Assembly (NCBI GenBank): GCA_012026795.1
Contig: VEPM01000026.1
Location: forward strand, 1-58,409
Source of the DNA: Candidatus Methanoperedens sp.
GTDB lineage: Archaea > Halobacteriota > Methanosarcinia > Methanosarcinales > Methanoperedenaceae
DNA: 58,409 bases
Direction of reading: 5' to 3'
Under the pieces are notes generated by a model. The model was not told the DNA's origin and made no database searches. It worked only from the letters and a program-made list of their open reading frames with translations. The position numbers and the translations under genes are program-made. This document shows, piece by piece, positions 35,166 through 44,065 of the stretch (positions are counted from its first letter, which is position 1; every line of letters begins with the position of its first letter).

Positions 35166-35681
35166 TTAGCTCCTCCATGTCTCCCACATTACAACCTCAT
35201 CGAGATTTTTTCTTGGTGTGGGGTGCGGGATATCTGAGGGATATCCAAGAGGCAGAAGCGTAACTACCCGGATCTCATCCGGAATTTTTAATATTTCTTT
35301 GACCTTTTTTTCATCGAATGCACCAATCCAGCATGTGCCAAGTCCTTCTTCAACTGCCGAAAGTGTCATATGATCCACGGCAATCGCAGTGTCAATGGGA
35401 TAAGCAAGCTGGCCGCATGCCATTACATAATCTTTTTGGACAGAACAGGCTGCAATAACCACAGGTGCTTCTGCTAAGAATTTCTGGTTTCTTGCAGCTT
35501 CTGAAAGCGCTTTTCGCTTCCCTGCATCTCTTACTACGATAAACCTGCGCTCCTGGCGGTTTGAAGCTGAAGGTGAAAGTCTTCCTGATTCAAGTATTCT
35601 CACCAATTTTTCCTCTTCCACTTCACGGGGATCATATGCCCGGATGCTTCTTCTTGCTCGGATTGCTGTTTTCACATCCAT
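35166..35681 (-). CDS. Nitroreductase-family protein
   Basis: The 171-residue protein shows the short nitroreductase pattern: AIRARRSIRAYDPREV, SGRLSPSASNRQERRFIVV, HMTLSAVEEGLGTCWIGAFDE and a final LPLGYP. It should bind FMN. GAGTGAAG precedes ATG 35681. It is distinct from the nitroreductase at 22907, and both are stand-alone. The substrate is unknown. Confidence 0.88.
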   Translation of the reverse strand: MDVKTAIRARRSIRAYDPREVEEEKLVRILESGRLSPSASNRQERRFIVVRDAGKRKALSEAARNQKFLAEAPVVIAACSVQKDYVMACGQLAYPIDTAIAVDHMTLSAVEEGLGTCWIGAFDEKKVKEILKIPDEIRVVTLLPLGYPSDIPHPTPRKNLDEVVMWETWRS

Positions 35682-35721
35682 AAATCTTCACTCATTCAAA
35701 TAATGAATCCAAATGATAAAC

Positions 35722-35928
35722 TCAAATGCCAATTAACAGGAGTTCCAACCCTGATTTTGTAATTCTTACTGTATCCTCATTTAATTCGATCAGTCCGGAT
35801 TCATCCATAAATTTGAAAATAGCTGTGTCTGAAAGCAGTAGCTGATCCCTGATATATTTAATATCCACTGTATCACCGTTTTTCAGCATTTCAAGAATCG
35901 AATCTATTTTTTCTCCGAAATTTGACAT
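35722..35928 (-). CDS. Small winged-helix-like protein
   Basis: The 68-residue protein reads like a single winged-helix unit: MLKNGDTVDIKYIRDQLLLSDTAIFKFMDESGLIEL followed by a wing EDTVRITKSGLELLL. Such proteins are common archaeal transcription-related factors. It is transcribed towards the nitroreductase 40 bases away, so the two may form an operon and the regulator may control it. That is inference. Confidence 0.65.
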   Translation of the reverse strand: MSNFGEKIDSILEMLKNGDTVDIKYIRDQLLLSDTAIFKFMDESGLIELNEDTVRITKSGLELLLIGI

Positions 35929-36091
35929 CAGTATTAGATTATATGAAGTTTCTTAAATAATATGACGGAACAAAGATTCTTAACTATTTTTCTTAATATA
36001 ATTTATAAACTATATTTAGTATTGTCTTATATTAATTCCAGTCATTGGATAATTGCCCTACCAGGGTCAAAATAAAGGAGACTGAAATAAA

Positions 36092-36190
36092 ATGGAAAAC
36101 AAGAAAAGTCAGACAAACCAAAAACAGAGAAAAGATGAAGAAAAAGTAGCAGAAGAAATGTTTAAGGCAACACGTCTATGGTTTATGTAA
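36092..36190 (+). CDS. Short lysine/glutamine-rich peptide (possible small ORF)
   Basis: ATG 36092 follows AAAGGAGACTG (11 bases upstream of the ATG) and opens 32 residues rich in Lys, Gln and Glu ending in KATRLWFM. The good ribosome binding site and its position 13 bases before the prenyltransferase gene suggest that it could be a leader peptide or small protein. No family can be assigned. Confidence 0.4.
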   Translation: MENKKSQTNQKQRKDEEKVAEEMFKATRLWFM

Positions 36191-36203
36191 AATTAATATA
36201 GAA

Positions 36204-37112
36204 ATGTTCTGGAGACAAAACCTAGATTTACTAAAGTTGTGTAACACTCCAGTCTCAATATATTCCCCATTTCCTCTCTTTGCCATATCACTTTTTTTAA
36301 TATCGCGAAATGGGTCGTCATTCTATGATTTTCCAATTCTGGCGGTTGGAATATTTGTTTCATTGGTTTTGATATTCCCCTCTAATTTATGGAACCACTG
36401 CAATGACTTAAGGGAAGATATCGCATCGGGAAAAGAAACGATTTTAACCCGGGATATCTCGATGCAAAAAAAAGCTATTATTATTTCAGTTATGCTTTTT
36501 GCCTTCTCTATGCTATTTGTTTATTATTTATCTAATGAATTTAAACGACCAATTTATCTGTACGTTCTTATCGGTTTTATAGTTACATGGTGGTATTCAG
36601 ACAATCTTATTCTTAAAAAAGTTCTTGGTTTCAGGTTAAAAGACCATTACCTGGGTGAGTTGATTGCTTATAGCATCGCAATACCCTGTTACACGTTAAG
36701 TATCTGGCTTTTGTATTCGGATTTAAATTTAAAAGGAATAATATTGACTATAGCGATCCTTTTCTTTAATATATCAGGACTGCTATTAAAAGATTTAAAA
36801 GATATATCCGGAGATAAGAAAGCAGATCTAAAAACCTTTGGTGTTGTTTTCCTTCCATCCCAACTTATAAGATACTCCTGCTACCTGATGGTATTATTTT
36901 ATTTGGTTTTATTGAATCCATTTACTTTAAAAACATTTGGTCCGGGTATGTTGATTATAATAATTCCTTTTATTTATTTTTTACAAAATACATTTATTCA
37001 TATGCATAAAAAAGATTGGACTTTAGATATAGGGGATTTTCAAGCAATTAAGTGTATGGGTAATTCAATATATGGATCTTTTATTTTTATCGGATTGAGT
37101 GCATTTTTTTAA
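36204..37112 (+). CDS. UbiA-family prenyltransferase
   Basis: The 302-residue membrane protein has about eight hydrophobic segments and both Asp-rich motifs of UbiA enzymes: NLWNHCNDLREDIASGKE near 61-78 and KDLKDISGDKKADLKTFG near 196-213. These bind Mg2+-prenyl diphosphate. The acceptor (quinone precursor, glycerol phosphate lipid or other) cannot be read from the sequence. It overlaps the convergent FIST gene by four bases. Confidence 0.85.
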   Translation: MFWRQNLDLLKLCNTPVSIYSPFPLFAISLFLISRNGSSFYDFPILAVGIFVSLVLIFPSNLWNHCNDLREDIASGKETILTRDISMQKKAIIISVMLFAFSMLFVYYLSNEFKRPIYLYVLIGFIVTWWYSDNLILKKVLGFRLKDHYLGELIAYSIAIPCYTLSIWLLYSDLNLKGIILTIAILFFNISGLLLKDLKDISGDKKADLKTFGVVFLPSQLIRYSCYLMVLFYLVLLNPFTLKTFGPGMLIIIIPFIYFLQNTFIHMHKKDWTLDIGDFQAIKCMGNSIYGSFIFIGLSAFF

Positions 37113-38509
37113 ATCTCCAGGCATGTACTTGTTCCACCGCTATTGAAAAAAGAATTGTGGTGGGTTTCAGACAGATAATTTCTCAATCTGAATTCTGTTG
37201 GAATATATGCTGACGTTGGCGCTGTGATAATTCCAAAATAATTATCACCCAATAATTTATTTATTTTATCTTCATATTCAAGAGTTTTCTTCCCGAATGC
37301 TGCGATAGTTCCAAAATCAATAGAGAAAAAAACAAATCTTTTATCATTATATTTCAAATTATTTAAACAGGACAAAAATGAATCAAATTTGTCTTCAATT
37401 AATTCGTATACAAGTGCAACTTCTTCGGAATAATCAGAAATATCCATATAAAAAGGAAACAAATCAAAAGGAAGATATGATCCCATCCCCAGAAGAAATG
37501 CACCATTTGTTTTTTTATTAAGGAATAAAAGGGCGTAGGGCATCTGGACTTTGAAATCACCTTTGTCAAGATGCTCACTTATTTGTTTTTCTTTTTCTTC
37601 TGATATATATATCAGGTTTTTTACGGCCTCGGTGGGTGACTTGTCATCCAAGGATATCAATACATTTTTTTCAGACCTTGCTTTAAACTCCTTGATAATT
37701 TTAAATTCATTGCTCACTATAAGCTTCGTTTCATCTAGAGTTTTCCCTTTATCAGGAAAGATATCATCATAAATGGCACTGACATTATTTTTCTCTATGG
37801 TCAGTGCGGCAATACCGCCATCAATATCTTCAAAATTACAGAATATATTAGGAGAGTTGAACCTGACATGTGTATGCAGTACATTTATACCTATAATTGG
37901 GACTTTGTAATTTGTTTGTCTGGCAAACAGGTTTAATATTGCTGATGGTTGGTTGATAATGCTTTCTTTATCACAGTAGTCAGAGAATTTTCTCACCGAC
38001 TCTTTCTGTTTTTCTAAAGTCTCTATTTTAATTTTATTACTATAATAAAAACCGTTTGCTGCAAATTGGGCGGATTTTATAGCTCCTGGTACGTGTACTA
38101 CTGGAAAATGCAGCGCAACAACCCCATTTTCACATTTTACCTTTGCTGCAAGTTTTTTTGCCGACCCAATTGCAGAATTACCTTTAATCCCATCCACCCG
38201 TATCCTGGCATCGCTATCCTCGCACAGTACAAGTGCCGCACCGTCCGTCCTCATGTCATGGGGATAGATCATACCATCCACTGAGGCTCCTGTTTGGGGT
38301 ATGTCGCCAAATTCATTATGAAATATATCAAGCATTGCCTGATATTTACCATGATATTTTAGAGTAGCGTAGAACAAAACAAGATCAGGCTTAAAATCAA
38401 GCCTCTCACGGGCCTGATTTATTATATCAATAGCAGCCTCCCTGTGATCTTTCTTATTGCTAAATAAAGTAATAGATCGCGTCTTCTCACCCGTGGTTGA
38501 ATTATACAG
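37109..38509 (-). CDS. FIST domain sensory protein
   Basis: The protein has the FIST N-domain (RSITLFSNKKDHREAAIDI, KPDLVLFYATLKYHGKYQ, GASVDGMIYP) and FIST C-domain (VPYALLF-like MPYALLFLNKK, FDSFLSCLNNL, FFSIDFGTIAAFG). FIST domains are proposed to sense small ligands such as amino acids. The domain begins upstream of TTG 38377, the first canonical start, and the open frame reaches 38542. CTG 38507-38509 or TTA 38537-38539 are possible non-canonical starts, so the 5' end given is provisional. It is the third gene after a KaiC-like ATPase and a Roadblock protein. Confidence 0.72.
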   Translation of the reverse strand: MYNSTTGEKTRSITLFSNKKDHREAAIDIINQARERLDFKPDLVLFYATLKYHGKYQAMLDIFHNEFGDIPQTGASVDGMIYPHDMRTDGAALVLCEDSDARIRVDGIKGNSAIGSAKKLAAKVKCENGVVALHFPVVHVPGAIKSAQFAANGFYYSNKIKIETLEKQKESVRKFSDYCDKESIINQPSAILNLFARQTNYKVPIIGINVLHTHVRFNSPNIFCNFEDIDGGIAALTIEKNNVSAIYDDIFPDKGKTLDETKLIVSNEFKIIKEFKARSEKNVLISLDDKSPTEAVKNLIYISEEKEKQISEHLDKGDFKVQMPYALLFLNKKTNGAFLLGMGSYLPFDLFPFYMDISDYSEEVALVYELIEDKFDSFLSCLNNLKYNDKRFVFFSIDFGTIAAFGKKTLEYEDKINKLLGDNYFGIITAPTSAYIPTEFRLRNYLSETHHNSFFNSGGTSTCLEI

Positions 38510-38548
38510 TTCAACCTGCTTATATTTCTTTCTATTTAATGATTATAA

Positions 38549-38902
38549 TTATGTCACACATGCTTCTATGAGTTTTGTCGCACGCAGTGTCTCAAGCGAT
38601 ATAAGCTGCTGGTTGGCCTCAGCTTTAGTAACAGTAACAAGTACTGTAGATCTTGAAGAAGGAGCAATCAGGATGCGGTTGTTCCTGAAATAAAAAATGG
38701 TTTCCTTTAAACCGTCCCTGTTCATCTCCCCGAGCACCCGGCTTATATGTTTCTCAAGCCAGAACATAGTTTCCAGAAGGTGTTCCCTGTAACCAGGGAC
38801 CCTTATGGTTATGGGCACCCCATCTATCCTGTATAACATACAGGCTTCGATCCCTTCAATATCATAGAGTTGGTCAAGAGTGTCTTCAAGTTCGATTTTC
38901 AT
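38549..38902 (-). CDS. Roadblock/LC7 domain protein
   Basis: The 117-residue protein has the MglB/Roadblock pattern: LDQLYDIEGIEACMLYRIDGVPI, a central helix ETMFWLEKHISRVL, and strands TIFYFRNNRILIAP and STVLVTVTK. Proteins of this type regulate small GTPases or form signalling platforms. The start overlaps the end of the KaiC-like gene by 17 bases, so co-translation is expected. No Ras-like GTPase gene is in the window. Confidence 0.82.
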   Translation of the reverse strand: MKIELEDTLDQLYDIEGIEACMLYRIDGVPITIRVPGYREHLLETMFWLEKHISRVLGEMNRDGLKETIFYFRNNRILIAPSSRSTVLVTVTKAEANQQLISLETLRATKLIEACVT

Positions 38903-39812
38903 AACTTTTTATCTCTTCCCCCAGGACAAGTTCAAGAATTTGTTGCGGGTCTTCATCATGTACCCAGTTTTTCCGCACAGATTCAATTTTTACCTTTAAT
39001 TTTTGACCCAGTTTTCCCATGGCTTTTGTTTTTTCAATAGCCTGCACAAACCTGTCATCGAATTTGGTTTTTGGCATTACCCGGTCAATTTGTCTCTTCG
39101 AAGCTCTCAGCACGATTCCTAATCCAGTTTCTATAGAATAAGGATATATCCCTTCACCATGTTTGGATCCCCTATGTTTCATAATCCTGATTGTCCTGTC
39201 ATACATTTCCCCAAAACCAAGATTCTGCATGAATAGAACCGTATCAGATAAATATAGCGGTGTAGATAATAGCCTGTTCATATGCTGGAAATCTCCTGTA
39301 GTTCCGTAGTTGGTAGCAGTTGCACCATCGGCAGGTTCTTCCAGAACTACAACAGTGGTTCCAAATGCTCGCATATCCTGGAATATTGTACTGATTGATT
39401 TTCTTTTCTCTTTATCGGAATAAAATGTAGGATATGTGAAGGGATCAATTACTATTCGCGGATTTGGTCCGGGACTTGATTTCTTTATGATTTCTGTAAT
39501 ATCAAGGCTCGGAAACTCCAGGTCTTCTCCAAAAATATGGACTATTTTCAGATCCCCTGTCTCTATATAATCTTTAATGACCCCCCATCCTATGTCTGTG
39601 CAATCACGAATAATCTGCTGCTGTGACATCTCAAAGGAAACGTAAATTACTTTTTCACCGTGATTCAGGCCGAAAAGTGAGTATTGCAATGCAAAAGTGG
39701 TTTTACCTACACCCGGCCCTCCATAAATTGAAGTGACACTATTTTTTCTGAACCCTCCATCCATCAGTTCATCAAGACCATATATCCCTGTTAAAATCCT
39801 ACCCGTTTTCAT
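38886..39812 (-). CDS. KaiC/RadA-like ATPase
   Basis: The 308-residue protein is a single-domain KaiC-family ATPase. LTGIYGLDELMDGGF opens the domain, Walker A is GGPGVGKTT at 31-39, the glutamate region is YVSFEMS, and a Walker B-like RIVIDPFTY lies near 120. A C-terminal extension of about 75 charged residues follows the core. Archaeal KaiC homologues act in signalling, and ArlH in this window is a distant paralogue. It heads the unit with the Roadblock and FIST genes. Confidence 0.85.
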   Translation of the reverse strand: MKTGRILTGIYGLDELMDGGFRKNSVTSIYGGPGVGKTTFALQYSLFGLNHGEKVIYVSFEMSQQQIIRDCTDIGWGVIKDYIETGDLKIVHIFGEDLEFPSLDITEIIKKSSPGPNPRIVIDPFTYPTFYSDKEKRKSISTIFQDMRAFGTTVVVLEEPADGATATNYGTTGDFQHMNRLLSTPLYLSDTVLFMQNLGFGEMYDRTIRIMKHRGSKHGEGIYPYSIETGLGIVLRASKRQIDRVMPKTKFDDRFVQAIEKTKAMGKLGQKLKVKIESVRKNWVHDEDPQQILELVLGEEIKSYENRT

Positions 39813-39864
39813 GATACTTCAACCTCATCATTATAATGTTATCGTAGTATGATTTGAACAATAT

Positions 39865-41829
39865 TTATAGTTTAGTATTGGAAAAAAATTTATACAGTAA
39901 ATCGGGCAATATCCTGTCAAAATATTTGACGACTACGCATGATCCGGTGCATTTACCGCATCCAGTGCAAATTTTTCCGATTTTAAGATCCGGCTCAAGA
40001 ATAATGGCATTGACAGGGCAAACCTTCAAACATACCCCGCATTTTGTACACTTTTTTACTCGTATCAGTTGTTTTGCAGCATTTTCAAAAACAGATCGTG
40101 CATCTTCATTTGTCTGCGCATTAACAGAAATGTGCCCGGATGAGAATATCCTGACATTTCCACCTTTTGTATGGATCAGCAACACACCGAGTTCTTCTGA
40201 ATAAACATTTTCACCCAGGATATTTGCGATATTTTGCGCTTCCCGGGGCAAAAGTCCTGTGATATTTCCTTCCATTGTATATCCGCCTGTCCTGCATGGC
40301 GAAGCGCCTCCTGTCACTGTTATACCGAACTCTTCTTTTTTGGGCCCCAATTTCGTATTTATCTTGAGTTCTTCAGCAAGGCGGATCATCTTTGGAGGAA
40401 GTGTTTTCCAGCGCCAGAACCCGTGCCTGACAAACGTCTCATCCAGCCCATAGTCCTTTGCCCAGTTCAAAAGATATTCGTTCCACCGCATGAAAAGCTC
40501 AGGATGCAGCTGGCTGAACCTGTAGTATTCCGCGCTCAGTTCTGCAGGGCAAAGCCAGCATCCCACGCGCTCGAAACCCTCGTCATAAAGAGGATTATAT
40601 TCAAGCTTGCGATAAAAAATGTAAAGCCACACCTCGATGGCGCGCCAGTTGCGGATCGGGAACACGCTGACCTGGCCCGGGATGAATGGATTCTCTTCTT
40701 TCGGATTGATCCGTGAGCGCGTAAATGATTCATATCTCCGTTTCCCATCAATGGTAAGGCACTTTTTACCTGTGCGCGTGCACTCTTCTATTACTGAATT
40801 AATAGGTCCCAGCTTGCAGACCTTGCAGCACCACCTGAAATCCTTCGCAGGAGGGCCGAAACTCGGGAGATTCTCCCGGAATGCATCATTTACATTGACT
40901 TCAATTAGTTCGATATCGTTTTCCTTGCAGAACCTGCGTGCAAATTCAACTGTTTCCGGGAACTCGATGCCAGTATTTGCAAAAAACACTTTTATTGTTT
41001 TTTTCACCGCGCTGCGGGTAAGATCAAGCGTGGTCAGGCTATCTTTGCCTCCTGAAAATGAAACATAGACCGGCAAATCCCTGAATTCTTCCTGGTTTGA
41101 AATTCCCCTGATGGTGTTGACCGCATCTTTCACAAGCCGTTTCATATGTGGCGCATTTGCCCGGATGACATCTTCAAGCCCTGGTTTTCCTGGCAAAAAA
41201 GTTACTTTCCCTGATCCGATTTTTTTTATCTTTAATGATTGTCCCGCGTTTTTTAGCTCTTTGCTGTCTCTATATGCTATCCCGAACCCGCAAAGATTCT
41301 TACCTGTTACAAGTACGGTGTCCCCTTTTATGATATCATCGGAACATTCAATTACTTCAGTCCCATCTATGTTCTTCCCGCTAAGATGCCTTCCGCCGGA
41401 TGAGATATTCACGAGTTTTTTACTTATTCCTGATGCGATAAGCGCGCATGCACCTCCCATCATCAGGTCGAGCTTGAAAACAAGCTCTTTCATATCGAAT
41501 CTCAATATCCCGAAATGAAGCCCGTCCACGATTATTTCATCGGTTTTATCTTCACCGGGGATTTTATTCAAAATGATAAGTTTTTCCGAAATGGGATTTT
41601 CGCCGGAAAATTTTGAGATCAGGTCATTGATTATATTTTTTTCATATGGTGAAGCAAAACGAACATCTCCGGGCGGGGATAGGTTGACACTTCCACCTTT
41701 TTCCCTGCATATCCCGCACTGGGCTTCTAGTAAGGGGATATTGCATTTATGGCACCAGAAAAGGTTACTTTCGTCGAGTTCGAACGATACATTTTGATCT
41801 GGACTTTGTTTTTGTTTGGTAATTTTAAT
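39865..41829 (-). CDS. Zinc-ribbon / PAPS reductase-like / 4Fe-4S ferredoxin fusion protein
   Basis: From N to C: zinc ribbon (LFWCHKCN, CGICREKG), a PUA-like domain containing IISSGGRHLSG-type text, an adenine-nucleotide alpha-hydrolase domain with the PP-loop SFSGGKDSLTT, cysteines in FRWCCKVCK and VGCWLCPAE, and a C-terminal two-cluster ferredoxin (CTKCGVCLKVCPV, CTGCGKCTGSC). Such proteins are known in methanogens, and thiolation or sulfur transfer is a guess. The zinc ribbon lies before TTG 41571, the first canonical start. ATT 41829, five bases after GAGGCGAT, gives 654 residues and overlaps the upstream stop. Confidence 0.8.
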   Translation of the reverse strand: MKITKQKQSPDQNVSFELDESNLFWCHKCNIPLLEAQCGICREKGGSVNLSPPGDVRFASPYEKNIINDLISKFSGENPISEKLIILNKIPGEDKTDEIIVDGLHFGILRFDMKELVFKLDLMMGGACALIASGISKKLVNISSGGRHLSGKNIDGTEVIECSDDIIKGDTVLVTGKNLCGFGIAYRDSKELKNAGQSLKIKKIGSGKVTFLPGKPGLEDVIRANAPHMKRLVKDAVNTIRGISNQEEFRDLPVYVSFSGGKDSLTTLDLTRSAVKKTIKVFFANTGIEFPETVEFARRFCKENDIELIEVNVNDAFRENLPSFGPPAKDFRWCCKVCKLGPINSVIEECTRTGKKCLTIDGKRRYESFTRSRINPKEENPFIPGQVSVFPIRNWRAIEVWLYIFYRKLEYNPLYDEGFERVGCWLCPAELSAEYYRFSQLHPELFMRWNEYLLNWAKDYGLDETFVRHGFWRWKTLPPKMIRLAEELKINTKLGPKKEEFGITVTGGASPCRTGGYTMEGNITGLLPREAQNIANILGENVYSEELGVLLIHTKGGNVRIFSSGHISVNAQTNEDARSVFENAAKQLIRVKKCTKCGVCLKVCPVNAIILEPDLKIGKICTGCGKCTGSCVVVKYFDRILPDLLYKFFSNTKL

Positions 41830-44026
41830 CTGCTATCGCCTCTTTGAAATTCGTCCCAAAAATTTGCCCGATTGCGCAGGCAGCCCACACATTCATTGTC
41901 CAGCCCATGATCAAAAATACTGGCAGCGGTTCGGAATAATAATAACTCCACAGGCCTGAAGAAGAGCCCAGAAGCTCCAGCATCCCGCCTATCCCAACAG
42001 TAACAGACGCTATAGCCAGGTTCCAATCAAGGGTTTGTTTATTATTATAGTAAAACCCTGATATCGCGAATGCTGAATAAATAGCGATAACTTCATTTGA
42101 AATGATCGTTAAATACCCTTCAAATTGCATAAATGCCACAAACCCGACCAGCATCAGGATAAATGGAACATTCCTGAGTTTTGATCCGCTCAATTCAACA
42201 TAAGCAAATACTTTTCTTAAGAAATCAGAAATACCAATGATCGAGATTACCAGCAATGGCGTTGAAAACAGGGCAAAAACCGGGGGCGATGCACCATCTA
42301 AATATCGCCACATCCCGGCAAGCGGTGCGTAACGCTCTATCAGGAACGAAATAAGGACCGATGTTAAAGAAATGGCCGCAAAATGCTTTGTTTTCATTCT
42401 TGTGGCAAACCATCCTGCAGAAATAATTGAAAATAAAAATCCAAGACTGAAATACAGCGAGGATTTCATCAGATAGCCGCCGGAAACGAAACCAAAAAGC
42501 GATAACAACACAAAGATCGAAAAAATCCCCAGGTTTATACCCATTCTCTTTTTATTTTCAGGCGAATCCGGCTTCTTTCCCAGTGACCATCTGGCGACAT
42601 CGTTAACTATCTGCAATAAGGCAGGCGTGAAATATTTAAGGATTGGCAATCTTGCCGCATCATATAAAAAGAAATCTGAACAAATGCTAAATACGGAATC
42701 CCAGCCCGGTAACCTCAGCAATGCATGAGTGCCCCATACATAGAATTTTGCAACATCGGGGTCCGGCCGTTTCCATTTCATATCCGAACTGTGCTGATAC
42801 GGAAGTATTGACGGATCGAATACTGGCGATGCATCACCTACTTTATTTTCATGGGCAAGCTGGATGTGCCTGATATCCGCTACCGGGTCTGCAAAACCCA
42901 TCATTTGTGCGGCTATTGAGTCGGCTGTCACCACATCGCTGGAGGCGATAATAGTATGATACTCCACAGAATCGCACGACAGGGGCCCTACGGTTTCACC
43001 GCCAATACTGCCATCGATTATTGTCAGGTTTGGAGTGAAGGCTTTGTTGATATAATAAATAACTTCGTCGATCCCGATCTTATGATATCGCGCCTTATCG
43101 ATCTCAGGTAAAGTCCCATACATGTTTTTCATCCCGAGCGTTACTCCTGTCATCATGTGGGTTTTCATTGCAGGTATGGAGATTATCACATCGGAATCCA
43201 GGATCTCTTTTGAGACTTTTTCTACCGGCATCTTGCTATCTTTGCCAAAGTCAAAATTCACGATTTTCGTATCAGAAAGATTGACAATTTTTACGTTTTT
43301 TTGCTTTGCCCACTCCAGCCAGCCCTCTGCTTTTGCATTGGGCCAGAATTTTGTCCATACCATGTCAGCATCGCAGATGAAAGGTTCACCACCTGCTTCG
43401 CGGACCATATCCACGACAACACCTGCGACCTCCTTTGTTGTATAGGTACCTTTTAATTCCGGCACACCTCCGCATACATTCACTTTGATAAGGACTTTAT
43501 CCCCGGTTTTAACGAAATTATTCATTCCCCCAAGGGAATCAACAGCAGCTCTTGTGGCATTTTGCGGGTCGTTTATTCCCTGTTTTATATCGGGATATCG
43601 TACAATGGAGTATTTTGAGATTACGTGTTTTTTCCTTTTACCGCTTTTCACATCATCATACGAATAAGTCTCTTTAGAATGTCTCCTTCGCTTTGTAAAT
43701 AAAAGCGCGCTTGCATATCCAAGATATATCCAGACAGGATACAATGCAAATAGCACGATGACCACAAGCAGTGGAACATCCTTCTTGTAGATGCCTGTAA
43801 TATCTGAATGGAACATGAATTCTGATCCGCTCATGTTATTGCAGACGAAAGGGAATACGCAGCGGAAAATATCTGCATAAAGCAAGAGACTGAACAGGAT
43901 AAATGCCGCAACGACAAGAAAGCCGATTGTAATTTTTGCAAGCCTTTCAAATCCAAGTTTATTGCCTAAAAAATACAGCAAAACACCTATTACGAACAGC
44001 ATTGGTGGGTCTAACAGGAAACTCAT
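41825..44026 (-). CDS. DUF362 domain membrane protein
   Basis: The 733-residue protein has two or three N-terminal membrane segments, a central DUF362 domain at about 140-400 (VSKYSIVRYPDI-like start, KVLIKVNVCGG, FICDADMVW, ISIPAMKTHMMTGVTLGMKNMYGTLP, IDGSIGGE) and about seven C-terminal membrane segments. DUF362 proteins are often linked to Fe-S proteins, but no ferredoxin motif is present in this one. The downstream fusion protein carries one and is translationally coupled. The function is unknown. Confidence 0.82.
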   Translation of the reverse strand: MSFLLDPPMLFVIGVLLYFLGNKLGFERLAKITIGFLVVAAFILFSLLLYADIFRCVFPFVCNNMSGSEFMFHSDITGIYKKDVPLLVVIVLFALYPVWIYLGYASALLFTKRRRHSKETYSYDDVKSGKRKKHVISKYSIVRYPDIKQGINDPQNATRAAVDSLGGMNNFVKTGDKVLIKVNVCGGVPELKGTYTTKEVAGVVVDMVREAGGEPFICDADMVWTKFWPNAKAEGWLEWAKQKNVKIVNLSDTKIVNFDFGKDSKMPVEKVSKEILDSDVIISIPAMKTHMMTGVTLGMKNMYGTLPEIDKARYHKIGIDEVIYYINKAFTPNLTIIDGSIGGETVGPLSCDSVEYHTIIASSDVVTADSIAAQMMGFADPVADIRHIQLAHENKVGDASPVFDPSILPYQHSSDMKWKRPDPDVAKFYVWGTHALLRLPGWDSVFSICSDFFLYDAARLPILKYFTPALLQIVNDVARWSLGKKPDSPENKKRMGINLGIFSIFVLLSLFGFVSGGYLMKSSLYFSLGFLFSIISAGWFATRMKTKHFAAISLTSVLISFLIERYAPLAGMWRYLDGASPPVFALFSTPLLVISIIGISDFLRKVFAYVELSGSKLRNVPFILMLVGFVAFMQFEGYLTIISNEVIAIYSAFAISGFYYNNKQTLDWNLAIASVTVGIGGMLELLGSSSGLWSYYYSEPLPVFLIMGWTMNVWAACAIGQIFGTNFKEAIAD

Positions 44027-44065
44027 TTTTATACCCTCTTTCCGATGAAAAGGTTATACTCATAT

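Noticed and set aside
35040-35237. Plus-strand open frame between ilvN and the nitroreductase gene
   Set aside because: It has no ribosome binding site, overlaps the well-supported nitroreductase gene and has an unlikely composition.
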